Below are positions 1 to 8,089 of a stretch of 64,000 nt of DNA, piece by piece (positions within the stretch are counted from its first letter, which is position 1; every line of letters begins with the position of its first letter). The position numbers and the translations under genes were made by a program. The notes under the pieces are model-generated. The model searched no databases. It was not told the origin of the DNA and saw only the letters and a list, made by a program, of their open reading frames with translations. The DNA is from Parapusillimonas sp013416435 (lineage in GTDB: Bacteria; Pseudomonadota; Gammaproteobacteria; Burkholderiales; Burkholderiaceae_B): the NCBI RefSeq assembly GCF_052180245.1, contig NZ_CP197474.1, positions 1,364,001 to 1,428,000 on the forward strand, written 5' to 3'.

Positions 1-28
1 TTCCACCAGGATCTCAATGCTCGTGCTG

Positions 29-1153
29 CTAGTTCCCATAAGCTTCTACCTGTACATACTTGCTGATGAGACCGATGTCCGGGTCGACGCCTTGAAACAG
101 CCTCTCGGCGCCTTCGGGCGCCTCGTGCGTGCCGAAAATCTCGATGGTCCGGGCGCGCAGCGCCTTGCAACCGCTGTCCGCGGCGAACTTTTGCAGCGCG
201 GCGACTTCCGCGGCGCTTGCGCCGCCAATGCGCCATGATTGCTCAAGGACTCCGCAGCGAATTTCGCCGCGCGGCGTCGTGCCGCTTGCAATATCATAGT
301 TTCGTCGCGAGGCCGTCAATCCTGGAAAACATCGCCCAGCCGCTTCATCGTAGCGCCGGGCCTGCGCGATGGCACGGCGTTCTTCATCGCCGAGCGCCAG
401 TGCAAGCAGCGCATCGAATTCGCCGCGTACCAGGGTAAGGTTCGATCCCCCGTACACCAGCTCGCCCTGATTGTCGCGCGTCAGGCTCTGCGTGCCGACA
501 TAGCTCGTCACCAAGCCGCCTATCGCGACCCGGCCCACGCTGAAAGTCTTGACGTCCTCCAGATGTTCTTCCAGCACCAGTCCGTGGGATTCCAGATCGT
601 CGTCCCGCTGGTGGTCCAGCGCGGCCAGAAGCTCCCGGCGCGATTCAATTCGTATTTGGCCGCGGCCGGCAGTGGCCAGTACGGGCTTGATGCGCACAGG
701 TCCGGATGACAGCAGCGTCTCGCCCGCCTGCATGGCGTCGTCGAGAGTGAACGCGGAGTATCCCGCCAGAACGCTGTCGCGCACATCAGTGCCGAATTGG
801 CAGGACCAGCCTGCGGGCGCCTTGCCGTCCGAACGCAGTATGGAATGGGTAATGGCCTTCGTCGCAACGAAGGGGTGCGGAACGATACCGCCGAACAGGT
901 CTGCTTCCGAGGCGAGCCTCAGTTGCCGCGCTCGTTCCAGGCCGATTATGGTGTCGCTGGGCACGAGATAAGCCGGTTCGGTCGGCGTGCGTGCGGCATC
1001 GAAGCGGCCACCGTATCGGACTCCGAGGAGTCCCGCGATACGGCGCGCAAGTTCCTCATGGACTGCCTGTTCATGCTCTGGCTCGCGCGCACGCGCGGAT
1101 AGAACGTACACCTCGCCGCGATGTGCGTTCTTGCTGGATTCGTAAGGAGCCAT
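29..1153 (-). CDS. DUF3182 family protein, ATP-grasp-like
   Basis: A 374-residue protein whose sequence fits the DUF3182 family of beta-proteobacteria. The middle has an ATP-grasp flavour: a GPVRIKPVLATAGRGQIRI stretch around residues 150-170, then LVLEEHLEDVKTFSVGRV, resembling the nucleotide-binding strands of that fold. There is no signal peptide or membrane segment. The ATG follows directly on the stop of the 103-aa gene upstream, so the two are very probably co-transcribed and translationally coupled. The substrate is unknown. The family name is from recognition; the ATP-grasp relation is inference. Confidence 0.8.
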   Translation of the reverse strand: MAPYESSKNAHRGEVYVLSARAREPEHEQAVHEELARRIAGLLGVRYGGRFDAARTPTEPAYLVPSDTIIGLERARQLRLASEADLFGGIVPHPFVATKAITHSILRSDGKAPAGWSCQFGTDVRDSVLAGYSAFTLDDAMQAGETLLSSGPVRIKPVLATAGRGQIRIESRRELLAALDHQRDDDLESHGLVLEEHLEDVKTFSVGRVAIGGLVTSYVGTQSLTRDNQGELVYGGSNLTLVRGEFDALLALALGDEERRAIAQARRYDEAAGRCFPGLTASRRNYDIASGTTPRGEIRCGVLEQSWRIGGASAAEVAALQKFAADSGCKALRARTIEIFGTHEAPEGAERLFQGVDPDIGLISKYVQVEAYGN

Positions 1154-1465
1154 TCAGGATTGCGTATCGTCCGCTTTTTTGGTGGTCACCGACACAGGGT
1201 CGCTGGCGGGGAAGCTTTCTTCAATGGCCTCATCCAAAGTCTTTTCTTCAGGAACGGCCTCATTTTCTTTTTTGGACGGTTTGGCGGTTTCGTTGGCCGC
1301 GTGATCATTGCGGGTTTCGGGTTTTGATGTGGATACGGACACCGGATCGCTCGCCGGAAAGGTTGCTTCGAGCGCGGAGTCCAGCGTTTCGTCCCGGCCG
1401 GGATTGTCTTTCGATGTTGGAAAAGGAGTGGTGTTCTTTTCTTTGTCGGTATCGGGCTGTTTCAT
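1154..1465 (-). CDS. Small acidic protein with duplicated FPASDPVSV motif
   Basis: A 103-residue hydrophilic protein with two copies of one module: LDSALEATFPASDPVSVSTSK near residues 28-48 and LDEAIEESFPASDPVSVTTKK near residues 78-98, joined by a Lys/Glu/Thr-rich linker. The ExxFPASDPxS motif is typical of short uncharacterised proteobacterial proteins, usually present once; here it looks like an internal duplication. Its stop codon abuts the start of the DUF3182 gene, so they form a two-gene unit. No function can be assigned. Confidence 0.75.
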   Translation of the reverse strand: MKQPDTDKEKNTTPFPTSKDNPGRDETLDSALEATFPASDPVSVSTSKPETRNDHAANETAKPSKKENEAVPEEKTLDEAIEESFPASDPVSVTTKKADDTQS

Positions 1466-1571
1466 GGTGGGCTCCTGAGGGGCCAGAGTCCGTCAATGCT
1501 GAAGGCAGGCGGCACTGGCCCTAGATATCGACGGAGCCTCCGGGGAGGCTACCGTCAGGACGTAGTGCGTC

Positions 1572-2063
1572 TTATCCAGCCACTTCTACTTTGGGCAGCG
1601 CTTTCAGCTGGTCTTTGGTATAGCCGGAAAGCACGAGCTTGTCGCCGGTCTGGTTGATTTCATTGAACGGAATCGCTACGTCGCGCTCGCCCATTCCCAG
1701 AAAGCCCCCCGCGCCGATGATGAAGTAGATCGCCTTGCCATCCGAGGCCAGGACGACATCATTGATTTCCCCTATCTTTTCATCATTCTCATTGACCACG
1801 GTCTTACCCATGATCTTCTGCTTGACGCTTACACCGGTGATGGACTCCTTGGGCTCCGGGGCGGGAGCTGCGGCACCAGGCATGGTGGGTGCGGCGCCAG
1901 GCGCTGCGGGGGCGGGCGTTCCGGGAGCCGCCGGGCTTCCGGGAGTCCCGGGGCTGCCGGGCGCCGTGGGGTTGGTGGGTGCCGGCGCGGTGCTTTGCGC
2001 GAAAGCGACGGGAACGATGGCCGTGGAGAGCGAACATAAGGTTGCGGCAAGAAGCTTTTTCAT
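1572..2063 (-). CDS. Exported PRC-barrel domain protein
   Basis: 163 residues. An N-terminal signal peptide (MKKLLAATLCSLSTAIVPVAFA, cleavage after AFA) is followed by a long Pro/Ala/Gly linker at about residues 25-75. A C-terminal PRC-barrel comes next, beginning near ITGVSVKQKIMGKTVVNENDEKIGEINDV. PRC-barrels form small beta-barrels in ribosome-maturation and photosynthetic proteins and also occur in exported proteobacterial proteins of unknown role, as here. It is divergent from the OsmB-like gene, with a 19-bp inverted repeat between them. Confidence 0.8.
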   Translation of the reverse strand: MKKLLAATLCSLSTAIVPVAFAQSTAPAPTNPTAPGSPGTPGSPAAPGTPAPAAPGAAPTMPGAAAPAPEPKESITGVSVKQKIMGKTVVNENDEKIGEINDVVLASDGKAIYFIIGAGGFLGMGERDVAIPFNEINQTGDKLVLSGYTKDQLKALPKVEVAG

Positions 2064-2114
2064 AGGTTATCTCCTGAGTTGGCCAGACGAACCATCTGGC
2101 CTTCGTCGATGAGG

Positions 2115-2178
2115 CAGCAAGCAGCGTGCCAGCGCGGGGCAAAACCGTATCTGGTTATTGCTGGCACGCTGCTTGCTG
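2115..2178. repeat. Perfect 19-bp inverted repeat between divergent genes
   Basis: The arm CAGCAAGCAGCGTGCCAGC (2115-2133) is repeated exactly in reverse complement at 2160-2178 with a 26-base loop. It lies in the promoter region shared by the PRC-barrel gene and the OsmB-like gene. It could be a cruciform or operator, or a 5'-leader hairpin of the OsmB-like transcript. There is no T-run typical of an intrinsic terminator. Confidence 0.75.
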
Positions 2179-2237
2179 TATGGCAGACAAGCACATGCAC
2201 ACCGTGATGTGCGTCCAAATTTAGATAGGGGTTTGAT

Positions 2238-2453
2238 ATGAAAACGACAAAACGAATTGCTGCAGGCACAGTATTGTTGGCCGTTTCTTTAAGTCTGGCC
2301 GCATGTGGCGGAATGTCACGTCAGGGTAAGAACACGGCCATAGGCGCCGGCGTCGGCGCAGTGGGTGGAGCCGTGCTCACCGGTGGCAGCACTCTGGGAA
2401 CGCTGGGCGGCGCAGCAGTGGGCGGTGTCGTGGGCCACGAAGCCAGTAAATAA
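2238..2453 (+). CDS. OsmB-like glycine-zipper lipoprotein
   Basis: 71 residues. A lipoprotein signal with lipobox LAAC places the lipidated Cys near residue 23. It is followed by a glycine-zipper segment of GxxxG/A repeats (GAGVGAVGGAVLTGG, LGGAAVGGVVGHEASK). This architecture is that of OsmB/Slam-type small outer-membrane lipoproteins, often induced by osmotic or envelope stress. It is followed within 40 bp by a tiny membrane-protein gene. The symbol is left empty because glycine-zipper lipoproteins are hard to separate by eye. Confidence 0.8.
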   Translation: MKTTKRIAAGTVLLAVSLSLAACGGMSRQGKNTAIGAGVGAVGGAVLTGGSTLGTLGGAAVGGVVGHEASK

Positions 2454-2490
2454 TACAAGACCAAGTTTTTTTACACGAAAGGGAGCCGAT

Positions 2491-2637
2491 ATGCTTTATA
2501 CACTGGCCGTTGTCCTGATTGTCTTGTGGCTGTTGGGCCTGGTTACCTCTTATACATTGGGCGGCTTCATCCACGTGCTGATCGTCGTCGCGATCATCAT
2601 GGTGCTGGTGCGCCTGATCACCGGCCGTTCGCTTTGA
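2491..2637 (+). CDS. 48-aa two-helix membrane protein (lmo0937-like)
   Basis: A 48-residue protein with two hydrophobic helices (LAVVLIVLWLLGLVTS and VLIVVAIIMVLVRLI) around a short YTLGGF turn. This pattern matches the small lmo0937-family membrane peptides common in proteobacteria. The start at 2491 has a GGGAGC ribosome site 5 bases upstream. It probably shares a transcript with the OsmB-like gene. The role is unknown; stress-related membrane peptides of this type are frequent near OsmB-like lipoproteins. Confidence 0.7.
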   Translation: MLYTLAVVLIVLWLLGLVTSYTLGGFIHVLIVVAIIMVLVRLITGRSL

Positions 2638-2641
2638 TGTT

Positions 2642-2718
2642 GGGGTCAGACCCCATACGGGGTCTGACCCCGCCCGTTCGCTTTGGTAATGGGGTCAGAC
2701 CCTATAGGGTCTGACCCC
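2642..2718. repeat. Two GGGGTCAGACCCC-type palindromes
   Basis: Copies at 2642-2671 and 2691-2718. Each is a head-to-head pair of GGGGTCAGACCCC and GGGGTCTGACCCC boxes around a 4-base ATAC/TATA-like centre. They lie after the 48-aa membrane gene and before mscS, where they could act as a bidirectional terminator. The same unit recurs near 3.6, 7.1 and 10.5 kb. Confidence 0.85.
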
Positions 2719-2804
2719 GCGGCCTTCGGGCCTGATCCCGTCACCCGTCGCGCAAGAGGATTTATCATTCGGGTTTTCCACTCCTCTTGTGCGACGGGTA
2801 AGCC

Positions 2805-3614
2805 ATGCTTGAAAGACTCCGTGACCTGCCGGCATTGATGCCGCATATTGAATTCCTGGCTTTCAATCTCGTAGTGACCATCGCCATCCTTATTGTCGGA
2901 TGGTCTTTATCTTCATTTGCCGGACGCAGCCTGCGCAGGCTGGCCGCCAATTCCCCACGCATCGATCCCACCATCGTCCCCATGGTGTATACGGCGACTG
3001 TCTGGGCGATTCGCATCTTCGTGGTCATTGCGGTATTGGCCCGCTTCGGCATTCAAACGGCAAGCATCATCACTGTGCTGGGTGCGGCGGGACTCGCGAT
3101 TGGCCTGGCGTTGCAGGGCACTTTGCAGAACATTGCGGCGGGCATCATGTTGCTGGTGCTTCGACCGCTGCGCACGGGAGAGTACGTATCCGTCGTCGGC
3201 AAGGGAGACGGCACGGTCGCGGAAGTAGGCCTCTTCCTTACGCGGCTGGTCCAGGCAGACGGCATACATCTCACTTTGCCCAATGGGCTGGTGTGGGGAA
3301 GCACCATCATCAATTACAGCCGGAACGAAACGCGGCGCCTGGATATCGAGGTGTCGATCCCTTATAGCGACGACCTGGAACTGGCGATACGGGAGCTTAC
3401 CGACCTGGTGCGGAGCCATGAATACGCGTTGCCCGATCCCGCTCCACAAGTCCTGGTGACGGATTATCGCGAAAACACCACCATACTGACGATTCGGGTC
3501 TGGGCTCCCGCGAAAAAGCACTGGAACTTGCGCTGCGACCTGTACCGCGACGCGCTGCAACGGCTCGGACGCGCCGGGTCGGGGGCGGACCCCATGCGGG
3601 GTCCGACCCCATAG
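2805..3614 (+). CDS. Small-conductance mechanosensitive channel (MscS family)
   Basis: 269 residues with three N-terminal membrane helices. The pore helix and hinge region read IITVLGAAGLAIGLALQGTLQNIAAGIMLLVLRPLR, matching the Ala/Gly-packed TM3 of MscS. The beta-domain follows (YVSVVGKGDGTVAEVGLFLTRL...LPNG). Such channels open on membrane tension and release solutes in hypo-osmotic shock. The last residues (GSGADPMRGPTP) are encoded by a palindromic repeat, so the native C-terminus has been extended by repeat insertion. Confidence 0.9.
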   Translation: MLERLRDLPALMPHIEFLAFNLVVTIAILIVGWSLSSFAGRSLRRLAANSPRIDPTIVPMVYTATVWAIRIFVVIAVLARFGIQTASIITVLGAAGLAIGLALQGTLQNIAAGIMLLVLRPLRTGEYVSVVGKGDGTVAEVGLFLTRLVQADGIHLTLPNGLVWGSTIINYSRNETRRLDIEVSIPYSDDLELAIRELTDLVRSHEYALPDPAPQVLVTDYRENTTILTIRVWAPAKKHWNLRCDLYRDALQRLGRAGSGADPMRGPTP

Positions 3615-3744
3615 CGCGGCGGCAGGAGACCGGAGTCAGACCCCGCATGGCAGGATCGGGGTCAGATCCCCATGGGGTCTGACCCCCCAGGGAAGGCGGG
3701 GCCACAGGTCGGTTGGGGTCAGACCCCGTACGGGGTCTGACCCC
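3581..3744. repeat. Cluster of three palindromes plus a half copy
   Basis: Full copies at 3581-3610 (GGGGGCGGACCCC form, overlapping the 3' end of mscS), 3658-3687 and 3715-3744, with a half copy around 3634-3650. They separate the convergent mscS and iclR genes. Variants exchange TCAGA for TCGGA on both arms, so base-pairing is kept, which points to selection on the hairpin. Confidence 0.8.
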
Positions 3745-3751
3745 ACGCCCC

Positions 3752-4576
3752 TCAAAGCTTGTCGGCGATGCTGCGCAGGCCGTCCTGGATCAGCCCGGCG
3801 ATCTCGCGCTGCCGGCTTGCCGGCATGCGCTCGGTGATGGCGGTCACGCTGATGGCAAGCGTAGGATGCCCCTTGCTGTCGCACAGGGCGCAGCCGACTC
3901 CCAGGGCACCCCGCACCGCATAGTTTCCCACCACCGAATACCCGCGCGTGCGGGTGTTTTGTACCAACTGACGCATTTCCCGCGGCGACATGCCGCTGTA
4001 TTGTTCGAGCTCTTTGCTGTTCAGCGCGATGATGTCCTCGACGGATTCGTCATCGAGCCGTGCAAGCAGCGCAAGCCCGCCCGACCCTACGCCCAGGGGC
4101 TGGCGCTTGCCCGCGAATGTGGCCAGGATCTGCACCGGATAAGGACCGATCTCACGCCAGAGGCTGAGGGACTCGTGCTTGTCCTGGACCACCAGGAAAA
4201 CGGCGTCACCGGTAAGCGCGGCCAGTTTCTGCATGGCCGGAAGAGCAAGTTCGATGCGCGGATCGCGCTGCGGCACCGTCAATGCCATGGCGCTGGTGGC
4301 CATGAACCGCTTGGTGCCTGGAACGCTTTTGGCAAACCCGTCTTCGACCAGCGCGCTGAGCAGACGATAGATGGTCGGGCGCTGCAGCCCGGTCAGCCTT
4401 GCCAACTGGGTGACGCTCAGTCCCGCTTGCGTATTCTCCTGCAAACAGCGTAAAACTTGTAGGCCGCGCCGCAGTGTGCGAGGACCCGAACTGGCGTTTT
4501 CTTCGGAAAAAGTGTCCACTGCGTGTACTTCTTGGTTTGATTTCAAGTCGATATCGATCAGAATAGAGCGGTTCAT
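3752..4576 (-). CDS. IclR family transcriptional regulator
   Basis: About 274 residues from the preferred start at 4576 (MNRSILIDID). An upstream ATG at 4624 would overlap the divergent gene. The N-terminal winged helix (LRRGLQVLRCLQENTQAGLSVTQLARLTGLQRPTIYRLLSALVEDGF) is followed by the IclR effector domain ending in ISVTAITERMPASRQREIAGLIQDGLRSIA. It is divergent from a Bug/CoA-transferase operon, so it probably controls it in response to an aromatic-pathway intermediate, as PcaR/PcaU-type members do. The effector is not known. Confidence 0.88.
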   Translation of the reverse strand: MNRSILIDIDLKSNQEVHAVDTFSEENASSGPRTLRRGLQVLRCLQENTQAGLSVTQLARLTGLQRPTIYRLLSALVEDGFAKSVPGTKRFMATSAMALTVPQRDPRIELALPAMQKLAALTGDAVFLVVQDKHESLSLWREIGPYPVQILATFAGKRQPLGVGSGGLALLARLDDESVEDIIALNSKELEQYSGMSPREMRQLVQNTRTRGYSVVGNYAVRGALGVGCALCDSKGHPTLAISVTAITERMPASRQREIAGLIQDGLRSIADKL

Positions 4577-4583
4577 TATAAAT

Positions 4584-4596
4584 CGTCCAACGGACG
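4584..4596. promoter_or_regulatory. Candidate IclR operator
   Basis: CGTCC-AAC-GGACG, a perfect 5-3-5 palindrome followed by an extra GGACA, lies 8 bases upstream of the iclR start and 22 bases upstream of the divergent Bug gene. IclR regulators bind short palindromes in such divergent spacers. The assignment is inferred from position and symmetry only. Confidence 0.4.
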
Positions 4597-4617
4597 GACA
4601 ATACAAGGAGAACTCAT

Positions 4618-5610
4618 ATGTCATTCGTATTCAAGGCGGGATCGAAAATCAAGGCGCTGGCCGGCGCATGCCTGCTGGTCGCCACGGCGGGTGTTTCCGC
4701 GACCGCGGCGGCCGCCTACCCGGACCATGCCATCCGTCTGGTGGTGGGCTTTTCCGCGGGCGGCACGACCGACGTCGTCGCGCGGATACTGGGCAAGGAA
4801 ATCGGCGATGCCCTGGGGCAGCCGGTGGTGGTCGAAAACCGCCCGGGCGCCGGAAGCAATATTGCAACAGAAATGGTGGCCCGCGCCGACCCGGACGGCT
4901 ATACCCTTTACATGGTCGCCGTAACCAGCGCCATCAACCAGACCTTGTACAAGAACTTGCGATTCGACCTGGTCGACGATTTCGCCCCTGTGGCCCTGGC
5001 GGTGCGCGTGCCGAACGTGCTGGTCGTCAATCCCAAGGTGCCCGCAAAAAGCGTGAAGGAACTTGTCGACTACGCCAAGGCCAATCCCGGCAAGCTCAAT
5101 TTCGCGTCGTCCGGCAGCGGTACGTCCATCCATATGGCGGGCGAACTCTTCAAGCAGCTGGCCGAAGTCGACGTGACGCACATTCCTTATAAAGGCAGTT
5201 CTCCCGCCATGACCGACCTCATTGGCGGCCAGGTGGATTACATGTTCGACAACATGCCGTCGGCCTGGCCGCATGTCGAAGCGGGCAAACTACGGGCATT
5301 GGCCGTCACCACGGCAGACCGCTCGAAAACGGCACCGGATCTCCCGACCATGAAGGAGTCCGGCTTCCCCACTTTCGACGTGTCATCGTGGTTTGGCGTG
5401 ATCGCGCCCAAGGGTACGCCGGACGATGTCGTGAAGAAGCTCAATGCGGTGATCCTCGATGCATTGGCCAAGCCTGACGTCCAGAAACGTCTTGCAGAGC
5501 TGGGCGCCGTGCCGGCCAAGACATCGCCCGCCGAGTTCGGCGACTTCATCAAGTCCGAAGTCGACAACTGGTCCAAGGTGGTCAAAGCATCCGGGGCGAC
5601 GGTCGACTGA
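4618..5610 (+). CDS. Bug/TctC family tripartite tricarboxylate transporter substrate-binding protein
   Basis: 330 residues with a signal peptide ending at AAAA-YPDHAIRLVV. Family signatures are visible: VVGFSAGGTTDVVAR, VVENRPGAGSNIATEMVARADPDGYTLYM, and SGSGTSIHMAGELFKQLAEVDVTHIPYKGSSPAMTDLIGGQVDYMFDN. The mature protein is a periplasmic two-lobed receptor for a carboxylate. No cognate membrane subunits are adjacent, which is normal for the expanded Bug family in Alcaligenaceae. It heads the operon with pcaI/pcaJ, so the ligand is probably an aromatic acid or dicarboxylate feeding that step. Confidence 0.9.
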   Translation: MSFVFKAGSKIKALAGACLLVATAGVSATAAAAYPDHAIRLVVGFSAGGTTDVVARILGKEIGDALGQPVVVENRPGAGSNIATEMVARADPDGYTLYMVAVTSAINQTLYKNLRFDLVDDFAPVALAVRVPNVLVVNPKVPAKSVKELVDYAKANPGKLNFASSGSGTSIHMAGELFKQLAEVDVTHIPYKGSSPAMTDLIGGQVDYMFDNMPSAWPHVEAGKLRALAVTTADRSKTAPDLPTMKESGFPTFDVSSWFGVIAPKGTPDDVVKKLNAVILDALAKPDVQKRLAELGAVPAKTSPAEFGDFIKSEVDNWSKVVKASGATVD

Positions 5611-5699
5611 TCCTTCCCCGTGGTGATATCCCGTCGGCGCGCCGCAAGCGACGCGCCGACATTTTTTGAAAGGCAGTTTGCGGTAAGAGCAGGTATGAA

Positions 5700-6371
5700 A
5701 TGATCTCCAAGATTTTTGACAATGTGCGTGAAGCACTGGCTGATGTGCCCGACGGCGCAACCGTCATGATTGGCGGGTTCGGCATGGCCGGTCAGCCGAC
5801 GGCGCTGATCGATGCTTTGCTGGACCAGGGCGCCAAGGACCTGGTGGTGGTGAACAATAACGCGGGCAACGGCGATACGGGCCTGGCGGCGCTGCTGGCT
5901 GCCGGGCGGGTGCGCAAGATCATCTGCTCCTTTCCGCGCCAGACCGACTCCCATGTGTTCGATGGGCTGTACCGGGCAGGCAAGATCGAGCTCGAACTCG
6001 TTCCACAAGGCAATCTTGCCGAGCGCATCCGTGCGGCGGGCGCCGGCATCGGGGCCTTCTATACGCCCACGGGCGCCGGAACGCCGCTGGCCGAAGGCAA
6101 GGAGGCCCGCCATATCAATGGCCGCGACTACATCCTCGAATATCCTCTGCATGCGGACTATGCCCTGATCAAGGCGCTCAAGGCCGACCGCTGGGGAAAC
6201 CTGGTCTATCGCAAGACCGCGCGCAATTTCGGTCCCATCATGGCAACGGCCTCGAAAGTGGCGGTTGCAGAGGTCGACAGCATCGTGGAACTGGGACAAC
6301 TGGATCCCGAAGCGATCGTCACGCCTAGCCTGTTCGTGCAGCGCGTGGTAGCACTGGGAGCTGAAAAATGA
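5700..6371 (+). CDS. pcaI: 3-oxoacid (3-oxoadipate) CoA-transferase subunit A
   Basis: 223 residues. The alpha-subunit signature VMIGGFGMAGQP and the VNNNAGNGDTGLAALLAAGRVRKIICSFPRQTDSHVFD block match PcaI-type subunits closely over the full length. With subunit B it transfers CoA from succinyl-CoA to 3-oxoadipate in the beta-ketoadipate pathway. Other 3-oxoacids are possible because AtoD/ScoA subunits are close relatives. The stop overlaps the start of pcaJ by 4 bases. The upstream Bug gene and divergent IclR regulator support an aromatic-catabolic role. Confidence 0.85.
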   Translation: MISKIFDNVREALADVPDGATVMIGGFGMAGQPTALIDALLDQGAKDLVVVNNNAGNGDTGLAALLAAGRVRKIICSFPRQTDSHVFDGLYRAGKIELELVPQGNLAERIRAAGAGIGAFYTPTGAGTPLAEGKEARHINGRDYILEYPLHADYALIKALKADRWGNLVYRKTARNFGPIMATASKVAVAEVDSIVELGQLDPEAIVTPSLFVQRVVALGAEK

Positions 6372-7009
6372 ATCGATTGACACGTGAACAAATGGCCGCG
6401 CGCGTCGCCCAGGACATCCCGGAGGGCAGCGTGGTGAACCTGGGCATCGGCCTTCCCACCAAGGTAGCCAACTACCTCCCCGAGGGCCGCGAGATCCTTC
6501 TGCACAGCGAGAACGGGGTCATCGGCATGGGTCCCGCGCCGGAGCCCGGCGCCGAAGACCCCGACCTCATCAATGCGGGCAAGCAGCCCGTGACACTGCT
6601 CGACGGCGGCGCCTATTTTCATCATGCCGATTCCTTCGGCATGATGCGCGGCGGCCACCTCGACATCTGCGTGCTGGGCGCATTCCAGGTGTCGCGTACC
6701 GGCGACCTGGCCAACTGGCATACCGGGGCGCCCGACGCCATACCGGCGGTCGGCGGCGCGATGGACCTGGCCATTGGCGCCAAGTCCGTCTACGTACTCA
6801 TGGATCTGCTCACGCGAGAGGGCGAAAGCAAGCTCGTGGAACGCTGCACCTATCCGCTTACCGGCATCGCCTGCGTGACGCGCGTCTATACCGACCTGGC
6901 CGTCTTCGAACTGAAGGAAGGCCGTGTCGTCCTGCTGGACGACGTATCTGGTTCCGGCATCCAGGAACTGTCGCGCCTGACCGGCCTGGAGCTCGTCGAG
7001 GCGGCATAG
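6368..7009 (+). CDS. pcaJ: 3-oxoacid (3-oxoadipate) CoA-transferase subunit B
   Basis: 213 residues. The beta-subunit signature is present with the catalytic glutamate in LLHSENGVIGMGPAP at about residues 45-60, the Glu that forms the covalent CoA thioester in this family. VNLGIGLPTKVANYLPEG near the N-terminus is also typical. It overlaps subunit A by 4 bases, so the two chains are translationally coupled. It ends just before a tandem run of palindromic repeats that may terminate the transcript. Confidence 0.87.
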   Translation: MNRLTREQMAARVAQDIPEGSVVNLGIGLPTKVANYLPEGREILLHSENGVIGMGPAPEPGAEDPDLINAGKQPVTLLDGGAYFHHADSFGMMRGGHLDICVLGAFQVSRTGDLANWHTGAPDAIPAVGGAMDLAIGAKSVYVLMDLLTREGESKLVERCTYPLTGIACVTRVYTDLAVFELKEGRVVLLDDVSGSGIQELSRLTGLELVEAA

Positions 7010-7030
7010 GACGCTGAGCGATCTTTGCCT

Positions 7031-7200
7031 GGGGTCAGACCCCGCTCGGGGTCTGACCCCACATCTCCAAGCATCGGGGGTCAGACCTTGTACAGGGTCT
7101 GACCCTCTCCTCGTCAGCCGGGGTCGGATCCCGTATGGGGTCCGACCCCAACATCCCCAAACGCCGGCCGGGGTCAGACCCCATTCGGGGTCTGACCCCC
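7031..7200. repeat. Four tandem GGGGTCAGACCCC-type palindromes
   Basis: Copies at 7031-7060, 7076-7106 (degenerate), 7120-7149 (TCGGA variant with a compensating TCCGA) and 7170-7199. They fill the spacer between the convergent pcaJ and trmJ genes, and the last copy runs into the 3' end of trmJ. Confidence 0.85.
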
Positions 7201-7992
7201 CGCATTACGCGCCGCCTTGATCATGGCGGTACACAGGCCGCGCATCATGTCGACCTCATCGTTGCTCATGGCGTTGCGACTGAACATGTGGCGCATGCGT
7301 GGAACCAGTTTTTTGGGGTGGGCGGGGTCCAGGAAACGGACCTCCGTGATCGCTTGTTCCCAGTGGGCCAGGAAGGCCTGAACCTTTTCGTTGCTGGCCG
7401 GCTCGTTGCCCTCGACGAACCGGCCGTCCGTCGTGGGCAGCAGCGGCATCGACGCAGCCTGCGCCAGGGCGTAGCGCAATTCCCACGCGGCCAGCTGCAG
7501 CGCCTGCGCGACGTTCAGCGAACTATATTCGGGATTGGCCGGAATATGGCATATGCGCTGGCAGAGCGCGATGTCCTCATTCGTCAGCCCGGATCTTTCG
7601 GTGCCCAGAACGACCGCAATGCGGGACCCGGGGCCCTGCAAGTGCTCGCGGCTGGCATCGGCCGCCTCGCGGATGTCGCAGGGAGGAGGTCCCAGCACGC
7701 GGGCGCGCGCGGTCAGGGCGAACGCCAGGGTCGTGGAAGCGAGCGCCTCTTCAAGCGTGGGAAAAATGCGGACCGCCGTCAGCACGTCGGTGGCTCCGCT
7801 GGCGAGCGACTGCGCCTCGGGCTGGGTAAGCACATCGGGAAAGCGCGGCGCCACAAGGCAGAGATCATGGAAGCCCATGGTCTTGATGGCGCGGGCGGCG
7901 GCGCCCACGTTGCCGGGGTGACTGGGCTGCACCATGATGAACCGTACGCGGGCAAAGGGGTCGGGGGTTTCTGAGGAAAACTTCTGAGTCAT
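7174..7992 (-). CDS. trmJ: tRNA 2'-O-methyltransferase TrmJ (SPOUT family)
   Basis: 272 residues. The SPOUT signature blocks are FIMVQPSHPGNVGAAARAIKTMGF (residues 18-41), the AdoMet-knot segment IAVVLGTERSGLTNEDIALC and HIPANPEYSSLNVAQALQLAAWELR. TrmJ methylates the ribose at position 32 in the anticodon loop of several tRNAs. The C-terminal GGQTPNGV is encoded by a palindromic repeat and is probably not native. It is divergent from suhB, an arrangement common in beta-proteobacteria. Confidence 0.87.
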   Translation of the reverse strand: MTQKFSSETPDPFARVRFIMVQPSHPGNVGAAARAIKTMGFHDLCLVAPRFPDVLTQPEAQSLASGATDVLTAVRIFPTLEEALASTTLAFALTARARVLGPPPCDIREAADASREHLQGPGSRIAVVLGTERSGLTNEDIALCQRICHIPANPEYSSLNVAQALQLAAWELRYALAQAASMPLLPTTDGRFVEGNEPASNEKVQAFLAHWEQAITEVRFLDPAHPKKLVPRMRHMFSRNAMSNDEVDMMRGLCTAMIKAARNAGGQTPNGV

Positions 7993-8089
7993 TTAAAATA
8001 GGTGGTTTATAGTGCTTGATGCAGGGCTTAGGCTCATGGGCGCGATGCCTCGCGCCGCATAGGCAGACTTTGACTACTTACGGAATCTT

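Noticed and set aside
5238..6383. 381-codon frame antisense to the Bug and pcaI genes
   Set aside because: Both sense genes are strongly supported by family motifs; the antisense product is not protein-like.
2642..7200. Regularly repeated palindromes that could suggest a CRISPR array
   Set aside because: Spacing is irregular, copies lie at gene ends scattered over 8 kb, and each unit is itself a palindrome pair. No spacer-repeat pattern and no cas genes.
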